Assembly: GCA_902776455.1 (NCBI GenBank) | Contig: CACYQI010000022.1 | Span: 1-45,077 of the forward strand | Reading direction: 5' to 3' | DNA length: 45,077 bases | Origin: an uncultured Bacteroidales bacterium | GTDB taxonomy: Bacteria > Bacteroidota > Bacteroidia > Bacteroidales > Bacteroidaceae | In this document: one piece after another, positions 8,752 through 16,262 of the stretch | How positions within the stretch are numbered: position 1 is the first letter of the stretch | How the letters are laid out: every line of letters begins with the position of its first letter | Made by a program: the position numbers and the translations under genes | Notes under the pieces: model-generated | Databases searched by the model: none | Seen by the model: the letters and a program-made list of their open reading frames with translations, nothing else | Told to the model about the DNA's origin: nothing

Positions 8752-9058
8752 GCAGGCCATCTCTGGCATCATTTTCGACATTCCACGCAGCGAGGCGGAA
8801 CAAAGCACGGAGAATAAGCCGACACAACGTGCAGTATCGCCCAACTCTCAACGCAGAATCCAGCTGAAATGAAAAACACTCGTCACTCGTCACCTTTGCC
8901 CCTAACAGAGTGAAAATGAGTCAATAACAGGGTGACGATACCGTCACCCACTCGTCACCCACTCATCACCTCGCATCCATCTGAATCACAATACAATAAG
9001 AGGGAAGGTGACGAGGTGACAGTAATAATTCTACGGAGCCAAGGAGTCAAGGGAGAAA
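8752..9058 (+). repeat. dispersed ~300-bp repeat, copy 2
   Basis: This is the second direct copy of the repeat at 401-705, with the same GGTGACGAG-type motifs. The minus-strand frame shared with copy 1 can be read here for about 104 codons from a GTG near 8893, but its 3' half has no counterpart in copy 1. I do not call a gene. The flanking 8560-8750 shows no gene. Confidence 0.85.
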
Positions 9059-9060
9059 AG

Positions 9061-9248
9061 CGGACAGCAATATATATAAAATAATATTGCTCTCCGGTAA
9101 ATAAGCACCGAAGGTGCGAAAGAACACAGACGGGGGTGCTAACCCCCGGTTCAGGAACATCAACAAAACAAAAGCCCCGAAGGGGCGACAGAACGTCCAA
9201 TTGGTTTGCAAACAGCATATTAAGAACTCTGTCGCCCCGTCGGGGCTT
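9061..9248. repeat. nested palindromic element
   Basis: Three palindromes follow one another. First, 13-bp arms with one mismatch lie at 9061-9073 and 9084-9096 (core AGCAATAT/ATATTGCT). Second, CGGGGGT-GCTA-ACCCCCG spans 9131-9148. Third, 21-bp arms with one mismatch lie at 9172-9192 and 9228-9248 (starting AAGCCCCGAAGG). The TAAATAAGCACC module lies between the first two, and GGTGTCCGG-type ends border the block. The layout resembles a MITE-like non-autonomous element. No gene is seen. Confidence 0.65.
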
Positions 9249-9293
9249 CTTTTGAGCATCAATTGAGGTGCGCATGCTTTTCCCCGGACACCA

Positions 9294-9338
9294 ATAATAA
9301 AACAAAAGGAAGCCTCCTCTTCGCAGAGTTGGCTTCCT
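9294..9338 (-). terminator. terminator of the 9454-10260 gene
   Basis: On the minus strand the stem AGGAAGCC...GGCTTCCT (9307-9314 with 9331-9338, 16-base loop) is followed by a T-rich tail TTTGTTTTATTATT. It lies about 115 bases after the stop codon of the minus-strand gene. Confidence 0.6.
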
Positions 9339-9420
9339 GCTTTCTCATTACGAGAACGAAACATTATGTATGCTTGAATATGTATTCTGTGTTCTTCGCG
9401 CTTGCGCTCGGCGAAGCAAT

Positions 9421-9441
9421 GGCATGAATGAGCTTCATGCC
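9421..9441 (-). other. short hairpin after the 9454-10260 gene
   Basis: GGCATGAA-TGAGC-TTCATGCC is a perfect 8-bp stem directly downstream of the stop codon. No T tract follows, so it may be an mRNA end-stabilising hairpin. Confidence 0.4.
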
Positions 9442-9453
9442 TGTTCTTCGCGC

Positions 9454-10260
9454 TTACTTAACCGCGAACTTGTGTCCTTTGACGACGTAGATGCCTTGAG
9501 GCAGGTTGTTCTTGGCTGCGCTGATGGTGGTGTGCGCTGCTACGAGTGTGCCCTGTGCGTTATAGACATCAACGGTGGCACCTGTGGCCTGGAGCTTGTC
9601 GATGCTTGTCTCGATGTCTTCGAGGCTAGTGACGTGCTTGATTTCAAGCTCAGAGGCGTCGCTGCTCTGCTGTTCCCATGTGAAGCCGCAGCGTGTGGGC
9701 AGGAATGCCTTGTCGCCCTCTGTGCGGATGAGGATGCTTTCCAGGATGTAGGTGTCCTGCTGGGCGGGGATGCCATAGCGTCCTTCCACTTTGAGCATCT
9801 CCCATGAGCTGCCGAAGGTGACGGTGTTGCCCATGTCGTCGCTCTTGGTGATGCTGCGGAGCTGAGTGTTGATGCCTGATGCCTGCTGTGTGTTGGCATG
9901 GAGCGTCTGGAAGGTGGGAGAGAAGATGAGGTAGGGAACACCTGCCTCGATGCCCTCGTTGGTGCAGTCGAGGAAGTACATGTTGAGTGTGTTGCCTTCC
10001 TGACGGATGGTTTCGAGTCGTTCCACCTGTACGTCCTTTGCGGCAGCTTGGAGCTGTTCAGCGCTCAGGCTCATGGGCAGGCAGATGGTGTTGTAGCCTG
10101 CGAAGAGAGTGCGGTTGAGGACTACGGGCTGTGCCTGTTCCTGCAGCACTTCGAGGTTGAGGCTTGCGGTACTGGTATAGATGTTCTTCGCCCTGTTCTG
10201 TGCAAAGGCGCTGGTGCAAACGGTGGCTGCAGCCACTAAAAGAAGAGTAATGTGTTTCAT
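9454..10260 (-). CDS. small secreted protein with sorting-type C-terminal tail, function unknown
   Basis: The 268-residue product has a signal peptide (MKHITLLLVAAATVCTSAFA, cleavage before QNRAKN). Its body recalls secreted Bacteroidetes proteins with NRTLFAGYNTICLP, FSPTF and TRCGFTW segments and has no catalytic motif I recognise. The end ATVDVYNAQGTLVAA...LPQGIYVVKGHKFAVK has the VY..QG.L....L..GIY.V form of C-terminal sorting segments (T9SS type-A-like), so it is probably secreted or surface-attached. It is a single gene with its own promoter (10289-10320) and terminator. Function cannot be assigned. Confidence 0.8.
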   Translation of the reverse strand: MKHITLLLVAAATVCTSAFAQNRAKNIYTSTASLNLEVLQEQAQPVVLNRTLFAGYNTICLPMSLSAEQLQAAAKDVQVERLETIRQEGNTLNMYFLDCTNEGIEAGVPYLIFSPTFQTLHANTQQASGINTQLRSITKSDDMGNTVTFGSSWEMLKVEGRYGIPAQQDTYILESILIRTEGDKAFLPTRCGFTWEQQSSDASELEIKHVTSLEDIETSIDKLQATGATVDVYNAQGTLVAAHTTISAAKNNLPQGIYVVKGHKFAVK

Positions 10261-10288
10261 AAAGCGTTGTTTTTATGGTTTTCTTGTG

Positions 10289-10320
10289 CAAATCTACTAT
10301 TTATTTCGGAAAGAAGCAAG
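10289..10320 (-). promoter_or_regulatory. promoter of the 9454-10260 gene
   Basis: On the minus strand TTG (10317-10319) is followed after exactly 20 bases by TAGATTTG (10289-10296), a full match to the Bacteroidetes consensus, 28 bases before the start codon. Confidence 0.8.
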
Positions 10321-10354
10321 TTTCTTGGATTATTTTTTGCTTTTTTTAAGAGTT

Positions 10355-10453
10355 ATGGGGCCTATAGGTCTTATAGGACTTATGTGACTTATAGGACATA
10401 TAGGTCTTATAGGACTTATGGGTCATATAGGACTTATAAGGCTTATGGGCATT
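10355..10453. repeat. 9-bp-period minisatellite across the mscS-family stop codon
   Basis: Eleven 9-bp units of the form ATAGGACTT / ATAGGTCTT / ATGGGTCAT run without a break in period. The last units overlap the end of the MscS-family gene, whose stop is at 10443-10445. Confidence 0.85.
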
Positions 10454-13070
10454 GCCTGAGGTGGACGTCGCGCTGGGGGAAGGGTATCTCGATGTTGTTT
10501 TTGTTCAAGGTGTTGTAGATGGCTTCCTTGATGCGTGCGGTGAGGAGAATCTTTTGTTCGACGAGCATCCATACGCCAACGAAGAGGTCCACGCTGCTGT
10601 CGCCGAAGTCGGCAAAGGAGACGCTGACGGGGATGCTGGTGTCGGCGAGCGGCTGTCCGTCGGCCGTCTGTTCGTGGCAGATGGGCGTGATAGCCTCGAT
10701 GAGCAGCTGTCGCACTTGCTCCACGTCGGTGCCGTAGGCGACTCCCACGGGCACCTTGATCAGTTCATAGCGATGGTTGCGCGTCATGTTCTTGAAGTTC
10801 TTGCTGAAGAGGGCGCTGTTGAGGAAGGCGATGACGCTGCCGTCGGCCGTGGTGATCTGGGTGCTCTGGTAGGTGATGCTCTCCACCTTGCCTGCAATGC
10901 CGTCGCACTCGATGTAGTCGCCCACGTGGATGCGTCCTGTCATGAGGCTGATGCCGTAGAAGAAGTTTTCCAGTATGCTTTGCATGGCAAAGCCGAGGCC
11001 TGTGGCAAGGCCTGCGCCGACGATGCTGATGCCGTCCTTCGGCACTTGGAAGATGACGAGCACGATGATGGCGTAGAGTCCCCAGCAGACGATGCCGAAG
11101 ACGTTGCGGGCCAAGGTTTTGTTGATGGCCTGGCTGTCGTCGGCATACTGCTTGCGATAGTGCAGGTAGAAGCTTCGCAGGGCGTAGTTGACGTAGCGGA
11201 AGATGAAGAAGAGTGCTGCCGCTAAGCATATCAGCGAGAGCGAGATGCGGATGATGTTTGTCTTGTTGACGATGTCGCGCATGAAGATTTTCTTGCAGAG
11301 GCTCGTCATCTCGAACACCTCGGCTGCCCAGTAGATGCTCACCAGGATGGAGAGCACGGCCAGGATGGGCACGATGGTGCGGCAGAAGAGGTCGTACATC
11401 CAAGTCTGATCAATGAACTCTCCCCGCTTCATGCGAACGAGCAGGGCTTTGCGCTCGCTCTTGTCGGAGACGTCGGGTGCAAGACGCTTCAGCAGATACT
11501 GTGCCTCGTACTTCTTCGTGAGGTCGTAGATGAAGGTGATGGTCATAATGGCGGCGAGCTGGAACGTCCACCATATCATCACCTGCACAGCCAGCAATGT
11601 GTAGCCCACCCAAGCGGCCAGGCAGGAGAAGAACACGGCGATGGTGGTGACGTGCGTATAGATTTTGTCGAGCATCGGCAGATACTTCTTGTGATGCTTC
11701 ACGACGAGGTATTGCCAGATGGCAAAGACGAGCAGGATGGGCGGGAAGATGAGGTTGACCAGTTGGTTGGGTATGAGCACGATGCGGAACAGTATGACGA
11801 TGAAGGCCAGTATCATCAATGGCGTGTAGATGATGGCGGCGTGCCGCATCTGACCGCTTGTGAGGCGGACATAGAGGCTCAGGAAGATGGCTTCGAGCAG
11901 CCAGGCGATGTTGATGATGAGTCCCGTGCCCATCTGTATGAAGTTGCGCTCGACGCTCGCCCTTACCACCATCACGATGATGGCAAAGAGGGCGATGCCC
12001 ACCACGTTGTTGAGCATCATCCTCCTCTCCTTGAAGTCCGGCCCGCGCCACTTCTTGGGCAAGAGCCATCGCAACACGATATAGCTGATGCCGAGCGAGA
12101 GGGCAAGGTAAAAGACAAGGAAGATGCTGATGAAGAGGACCGTTGCTCCTCGCCATTCGGAATAGAGCCGCTCGTGTCCCTCGAAGGGCTTGTATTTCAT
12201 GTCGATGGTCGATTTCACCATCATCAACTGCATGGGCAGGGAGGCGAGGATGCGGAAGTAGTTGGCGCTGCCGTTGCGGAAGATGTTCTCCTGCAGCAGC
12301 CGGTAGCGGCTCTGAGCGTATTCGTCGAGTTCCTTCACCTTCTCCCGTACGCTCTGGTAGTAGGCGTTCTCCGCTTCGATGGCTTCCAGGAAGTGCTGCA
12401 TGTTGCTGCGTATCGTGTCGGCATACAGCAGGCAGGCGTTGCGGTCCAGCTGTTGCTCTCTGGTCAGGAAGAGCGGTTCCATGCCCAGCTCCTCTTCTTC
12501 GGGAACCTTGTCGGTAGCCTTCTCAATCATCTCCACTGCGTCCTTGTCCATCGAATGTCGGCTGGCGAGGAGCGAGTCCTTCTTGGCAGCCAGCGAGTCG
12601 ATGGCCTGGAAGAGGATGCTGTCGCTGCTGCTGAGTGTGCTGTCGGCATCGATGATGGGCGGCATGCGCTTGAGCGAGCGGATGAGGTAGTCGGTGCGCT
12701 CTATCTCCTGCTTCAGGCGGACGATGAACTTGTCGTACTGCCGCATCTTGCTGTTGCGGTTGTCGAGGTCGCGCCGAAGGTTGGCGGCCTGCTGGCAAGC
12801 ATACGCCATGTCGAAGGTGTTGTCGGTGGACTGCGAGTAGAGCATCAGCCCAATCTGTTCGCACTGGTGCATGTACCAGACCAGCTGCTTGTGCTGCTGC
12901 ATGCCTTGTTGTTCGTAGTTTTGCATGAGGGCTTGCTGCATCTCGTAGTTCGTCTGCAGCTCGGCTTTGAGCACGCCAAGGGTGCGTGCCAAGTCTTTCT
13001 CCTTGAGCACGCCATGGGCAGAAGTGAAGAAGAGGAGCAGCACAGCTGCAAGGGAGAGGAACTTTTTCAT
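10443..13070 (-). CDS. MscS-family mechanosensitive channel, large type
   Basis: The product (875 residues from the ATG at 13070) is an inner-membrane mechanosensitive channel of the MscS/MscK-like class, which releases solutes on hypo-osmotic shock. A signal peptide MKKFLSLAAVLLLFFTSAHG precedes a long, partly helical periplasmic region (about 20-290) and then some eight or more hydrophobic segments. The conserved pore and beta region reads GAGLATGLGFAMQSILENFFYGI, then HVGDYIECDGIAGKVESITYQSTQI and TADGSVIAFLN. An upstream ATG (13172) would add 34 residues encoded by 9-bp repeats (ISPISLISPI); the signal peptide at 13070 makes that start unlikely. No promoter box was identified, and array B lies upstream. 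Confidence 0.9.
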   Translation of the reverse strand: MKKFLSLAAVLLLFFTSAHGVLKEKDLARTLGVLKAELQTNYEMQQALMQNYEQQGMQQHKQLVWYMHQCEQIGLMLYSQSTDNTFDMAYACQQAANLRRDLDNRNSKMRQYDKFIVRLKQEIERTDYLIRSLKRMPPIIDADSTLSSSDSILFQAIDSLAAKKDSLLASRHSMDKDAVEMIEKATDKVPEEEELGMEPLFLTREQQLDRNACLLYADTIRSNMQHFLEAIEAENAYYQSVREKVKELDEYAQSRYRLLQENIFRNGSANYFRILASLPMQLMMVKSTIDMKYKPFEGHERLYSEWRGATVLFISIFLVFYLALSLGISYIVLRWLLPKKWRGPDFKERRMMLNNVVGIALFAIIVMVVRASVERNFIQMGTGLIINIAWLLEAIFLSLYVRLTSGQMRHAAIIYTPLMILAFIVILFRIVLIPNQLVNLIFPPILLVFAIWQYLVVKHHKKYLPMLDKIYTHVTTIAVFFSCLAAWVGYTLLAVQVMIWWTFQLAAIMTITFIYDLTKKYEAQYLLKRLAPDVSDKSERKALLVRMKRGEFIDQTWMYDLFCRTIVPILAVLSILVSIYWAAEVFEMTSLCKKIFMRDIVNKTNIIRISLSLICLAAALFFIFRYVNYALRSFYLHYRKQYADDSQAINKTLARNVFGIVCWGLYAIIVLVIFQVPKDGISIVGAGLATGLGFAMQSILENFFYGISLMTGRIHVGDYIECDGIAGKVESITYQSTQITTADGSVIAFLNSALFSKNFKNMTRNHRYELIKVPVGVAYGTDVEQVRQLLIEAITPICHEQTADGQPLADTSIPVSVSFADFGDSSVDLFVGVWMLVEQKILLTARIKEAIYNTLNKNNIEIPFPQRDVHLRQCP

Positions 13071-13142
13071 GGGGATAATGAGGCTAATAGGGCTAATGGG
13101 GCTAATGAGGCTAATGGGGCTAATGAGGCCGATAGAGGCAAT
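13071..13142 (-). repeat. 9-bp-period minisatellite forming the mscS-family 5' leader
   Basis: Eight 9-bp units (GGGGCTAAT/GAGGCTAAT on the plus strand) end exactly at the start codon, so the mRNA leader consists of ATTAGCCCC-type repeats up to the ATG. The units keep frame with the gene and contain no stop. Confidence 0.85.
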
Positions 13143-13149
13143 AAACTTA

Positions 13150-13263
13150 TCCTCTACGGAGCATGGGTTCACACTCCGTGGAGTATCGGCTTACACTCCG
13201 TGGAGCATCGGCTTACACTCCGTGGAGCGTAGGCTCACACTCCACGGAGCGTCGGCCCTATCG
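13150..13263. repeat. 22-bp-period array B
   Basis: Cores CTACGG (13154), CCGTGG (13176, 13198, 13220) and CCACGG (13242) are exactly 22 bp apart, with (T/G)ATCGGCTTACACT-type sequence between. The array lies between the GH31 stop codon and the MscS-family gene, both on the minus strand. Confidence 0.9.
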
Positions 13264-13274
13264 GTTTTGAGGGT

Positions 13275-16256
13275 TTATTTTATCAGCAGCGTCTGCATGC
13301 GAAGGATGGCGTTGTACTCGTTGTCGTAGTATTCGACGCGGACGTTGTACTGCTTGCCTTTCTCGACAGAAACGGTGGCGTTGCGGCTTGTCTCAGCATG
13401 GTCGCCCCAGTCGCTGAACAGCTCCTTGCCGTCGAAGATGAAGCGGTAGGCATCGTCGCCTGTCATGATGAACATCACGTCGCCTGTTTCGGGAGCCGTA
13501 AAGGTGGCTTCTGCCGTCATGCTCCAATAGTTCTCGGGGATGCCGTTGGTCGGGCTGCCGCTGATGAAGAAGTCGAGCTTCTCCATGTGTCCCGTAGCCT
13601 TTGCATCGCCTTCGAGCTTCTTGCCCAGGAAGTAGCGGAGGTCGAAGCCGGTGCCTGCTGCTGTGGAGTAAGCTTCGGCAGGCACTTCAACAAGCATGTT
13701 GCCGTCCTCGCCCACTTGACGCAGGAAGCGGTCGAAGTTCTCGTTCTTGCCCATCTGTTCGACCAGTACGACAGGCAGCCTCTTGTAGAACTGGTGGAAG
13801 CGGTCGAGCGTCTCCTGCTGTTTCTCGGGATGATAGGAGAGGCGCAGCGGTGTGGCCTCGATGTAGCCGAAGCCCTCTGTATATACCATGTTGGCATCGT
13901 GCCGCTTGTAGTCCTGCACAGCATCCTGTATGCGATGGAACTTGCCTTTCTCGCCTTCTGCCACAGCATAGTCGGCCGAGGGGAATGTCACTTCGATGGT
14001 GACGCCCTTGCTGCAATCGATGCTGCCCAGGGCGATGCTTGCCTCGAGGTTCAGGCCGTCGTAGGTGAAAGCCCCCTCCCCGCTCCCCCTTTGGGGTAGT
14101 GCTTTGCCGTCGATTTTAATGCTGACGGGTGCCTTCTGGCAGGGCAGGGCAAGGGTGTAGTCGCGGCGTGCCGGCATGTCCTTGTAGCTGCCTTTGCGTG
14201 CGCCGATGGTAACGGTGAGCTTCTCTCCGCTACGCTGGTAGGAGAGGGGAGTGGTGGCATACTCGTTGACGTAGTTCTTGTCCTCGCCGTTGTCTTCGTA
14301 GAGTGTGAACTCGTCCTTGTCGGCACCCGGGAAGACACGAACAATGACGGGCTGCTCCGTGCCGCTCAGGTTCTTGACCTTGCCGTAGTAGGGAAGGATG
14401 CTGCCTGCCTTGACATAGACAGGGTACTCGTCCATCGTGAAGCGACGCTCATAAGCTTTGTTGCCCTGAAGCATCTGGCCGGTCTCGTATTCCAACCATT
14501 CGCCTTCGGGGAGCCACACCTTAACGGTTGCATAGCCGTCCTCCTTGTTCACTTCCTTCGTGACAGGAGCAATCAGCATGTTGTCGCCGAACATGTACTG
14601 TTCCTTCATCTCGTAGGCTTCGTTTGCCTCGGGATAGTCGTAGTACATCGGACGGCAGAGCGAGATGCCCGTCTCATAGGCCTTGCGCGCCATAGTATAT
14701 ATATAAGGTATAAGGGCATAGCGTCCGTTGATGACTGCCGTGAGGCGACGTTGCGTCATCTGGTCGAAGGCCCAAGGCTCCTTGTTGAGGCTGGGGTCCT
14801 TCGCGCTGTGGCTGCGGAGGATGGGCAGATACTGTCCCATCTGCATGGCACGCGTATAGAGTTCAGGCTCAACGCCCATGCCGTACCTCCTTACCTGATG
14901 TCCGCCGATGTCGTGACTCCAGTAGCCGTAGAGCACATTGGAGGCGGTGCTGTTGAAGTAGGGCAGGAAGCTGAGGCTTTCCCACGTGGCGTAGGAGTCG
15001 CCCGAGAAGCCAATCTGATAGCGGTGGTTGCCGAGGCCGCCCCAACGGTGATAAAGGAGGGGACGCTTCGTGCCGTTGTTCTCCATGTCCGAGAACCAGA
15101 TGTAGTTGCACCAGAAGACATTGTCGAGGTTCGTCAGTTTCCGGTCCTTCTCCCACTGCTGCCAGTCGAGCCACCAGAAGTCAACGCCTTCATCGACATA
15201 CTGGTGCAGATAGGTGTCGAAGAGAGCCTTGACGTACTTCTTGTCGCTGCCCAGCCATTCGTAGGTCTTGCCGTCGTTCTTGCCGAAGCGTTGCATGAAC
15301 TCGTTGTACTTCTTTTCGTAGGGACGCACGCCGTCGGCAGGGTGCAGGTTCATGGTAGTCTTAACGCCTTGCTCGTCGAGGTAGGCGAGGAGCTTCTTGT
15401 AGTCGGGGAAGATGGATTCGTTCCAGTCCCAGCCTGTCCAGCCGCCGCCGGTTTCCTTGGTATTGGGATGCCAGTCCATGTCGATGACCAGCACGTCGAG
15501 GGGCAGGTTCAAGCGGTGGAAATTCTCAACGAGGTCATGCAGGTCCTTGTCGCTGTAGGTCCAGTAGCGGCTCCACCAGTAGCCGAAGGTGTAGCGAGGA
15601 GGCAGAGGCACCTTGCCGGCAAACTTTGTGAAGCTCTTCAAGGCAGCCTTGTAGTCGTGGCCGTAAGCCATGAAGTACCAGTCCTGAGCACCTTCGGCGC
15701 TCGTGCGTTCTGCCACCCAGTCCCAGTCTTGTGCGCCGTCGAAGATGTAGTTCTTGGAGTCGTCGATGAGCGTCCAGCCGTCGGTGGCCAGCAGGCCGTC
15801 CTCCAGCGGCATCTCGTGCTTGGGGTTGCTGTACTGGTAGGTGCTTCCGTCGTAGCCGTCGAGCGTGCGGTACGTTCCCTTCAGGTTGCCTTTCTGCTCT
15901 GTGCCAGGCGTCCAGGTGAATTGCTTGCTGAGTGCCTTAGAGGAGACGATGCTGAGGTTCTTGGCACTCAGGGGTGCTCCGTCCTTCTTGTAGGTGAGCT
16001 TGAACTTGCTGGTAGTGATGACGACTTTGCTGCCGCCCAACGAGGCTTTGTGGGGCACGTCGCCGTACTCGCGGATGACAGCCACGAAGCTCTTGTTGTC
16101 AACGAACTTGCCGTCGGGGGCATACTCCAGACGGATGGTTCCCTCGTCGATGAGGGTGAAGCGGACGTTGTTGTCGCGATAGACCTCTTCGGCCTGTGCC
16201 GTGCTGGGCATGAAGGTTAAGGCCAGCAGGGCGAATGTAAGATGGTGTAATCTCAT
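13275..16256 (-). CDS. secreted glycoside hydrolase family 31 with C-terminal PA14-like domain
   Basis: The 993-residue enzyme has a signal peptide (to about AQA-EE, residue 22). Its order is an N-terminal GH31 beta-sandwich (about 25-215), the catalytic barrel (about 220-560; TFGYWWSRYWTY, VLVIDMDWH) and C-terminal beta domains. A PA14-like domain (about 850-985; GDVMFIMTGDDAYRFIFDG) closes the protein. The likely nucleophile is Asp364 in WWLDWQQ and the acid/base Asp420 in FSGDSYATW. GH31 enzymes hydrolyse alpha-linked sugars (alpha-glucosidase, alpha-xylosidase and others); exact specificity cannot be read here. It follows the DUF4965 gene after 6 bases, so the two form an operon. Confidence 0.93.
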   Translation of the reverse strand: MRLHHLTFALLALTFMPSTAQAEEVYRDNNVRFTLIDEGTIRLEYAPDGKFVDNKSFVAVIREYGDVPHKASLGGSKVVITTSKFKLTYKKDGAPLSAKNLSIVSSKALSKQFTWTPGTEQKGNLKGTYRTLDGYDGSTYQYSNPKHEMPLEDGLLATDGWTLIDDSKNYIFDGAQDWDWVAERTSAEGAQDWYFMAYGHDYKAALKSFTKFAGKVPLPPRYTFGYWWSRYWTYSDKDLHDLVENFHRLNLPLDVLVIDMDWHPNTKETGGGWTGWDWNESIFPDYKKLLAYLDEQGVKTTMNLHPADGVRPYEKKYNEFMQRFGKNDGKTYEWLGSDKKYVKALFDTYLHQYVDEGVDFWWLDWQQWEKDRKLTNLDNVFWCNYIWFSDMENNGTKRPLLYHRWGGLGNHRYQIGFSGDSYATWESLSFLPYFNSTASNVLYGYWSHDIGGHQVRRYGMGVEPELYTRAMQMGQYLPILRSHSAKDPSLNKEPWAFDQMTQRRLTAVINGRYALIPYIYTMARKAYETGISLCRPMYYDYPEANEAYEMKEQYMFGDNMLIAPVTKEVNKEDGYATVKVWLPEGEWLEYETGQMLQGNKAYERRFTMDEYPVYVKAGSILPYYGKVKNLSGTEQPVIVRVFPGADKDEFTLYEDNGEDKNYVNEYATTPLSYQRSGEKLTVTIGARKGSYKDMPARRDYTLALPCQKAPVSIKIDGKALPQRGSGEGAFTYDGLNLEASIALGSIDCSKGVTIEVTFPSADYAVAEGEKGKFHRIQDAVQDYKRHDANMVYTEGFGYIEATPLRLSYHPEKQQETLDRFHQFYKRLPVVLVEQMGKNENFDRFLRQVGEDGNMLVEVPAEAYSTAAGTGFDLRYFLGKKLEGDAKATGHMEKLDFFISGSPTNGIPENYWSMTAEATFTAPETGDVMFIMTGDDAYRFIFDGKELFSDWGDHAETSRNATVSVEKGKQYNVRVEYYDNEYNAILRMQTLLIK

Positions 16257-16262
16257 GATTGT

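Noticed and set aside
9047-9364. Minus-strand frame through the palindrome cluster
   Set aside because: It runs through several hairpins and repeat modules and has no recognisable domain; the sequence is better explained as a repeat element.
13071-13172. Start of the MscS-family protein at the ATG at 13172
   Set aside because: The extra residues are encoded by the 9-bp repeat and precede a clear signal peptide at MKKFLSLAAVLLLFF, so 13070 is preferred.
11652-13232. Long plus-strand frame opposite the MscS-family gene
   Set aside because: It is a mirror of a confidently identified gene on the other strand; it lacks family resemblance, a promoter and a signal peptide.
13150-13263. CRISPR-like look of the 22-bp arrays
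   Set aside because: Unit length is 22 bp with near-identical sequence throughout, no unique spacers of 30 or more bases and no cas genes nearby. They are tandem repeats, not repeat-spacer arrays.
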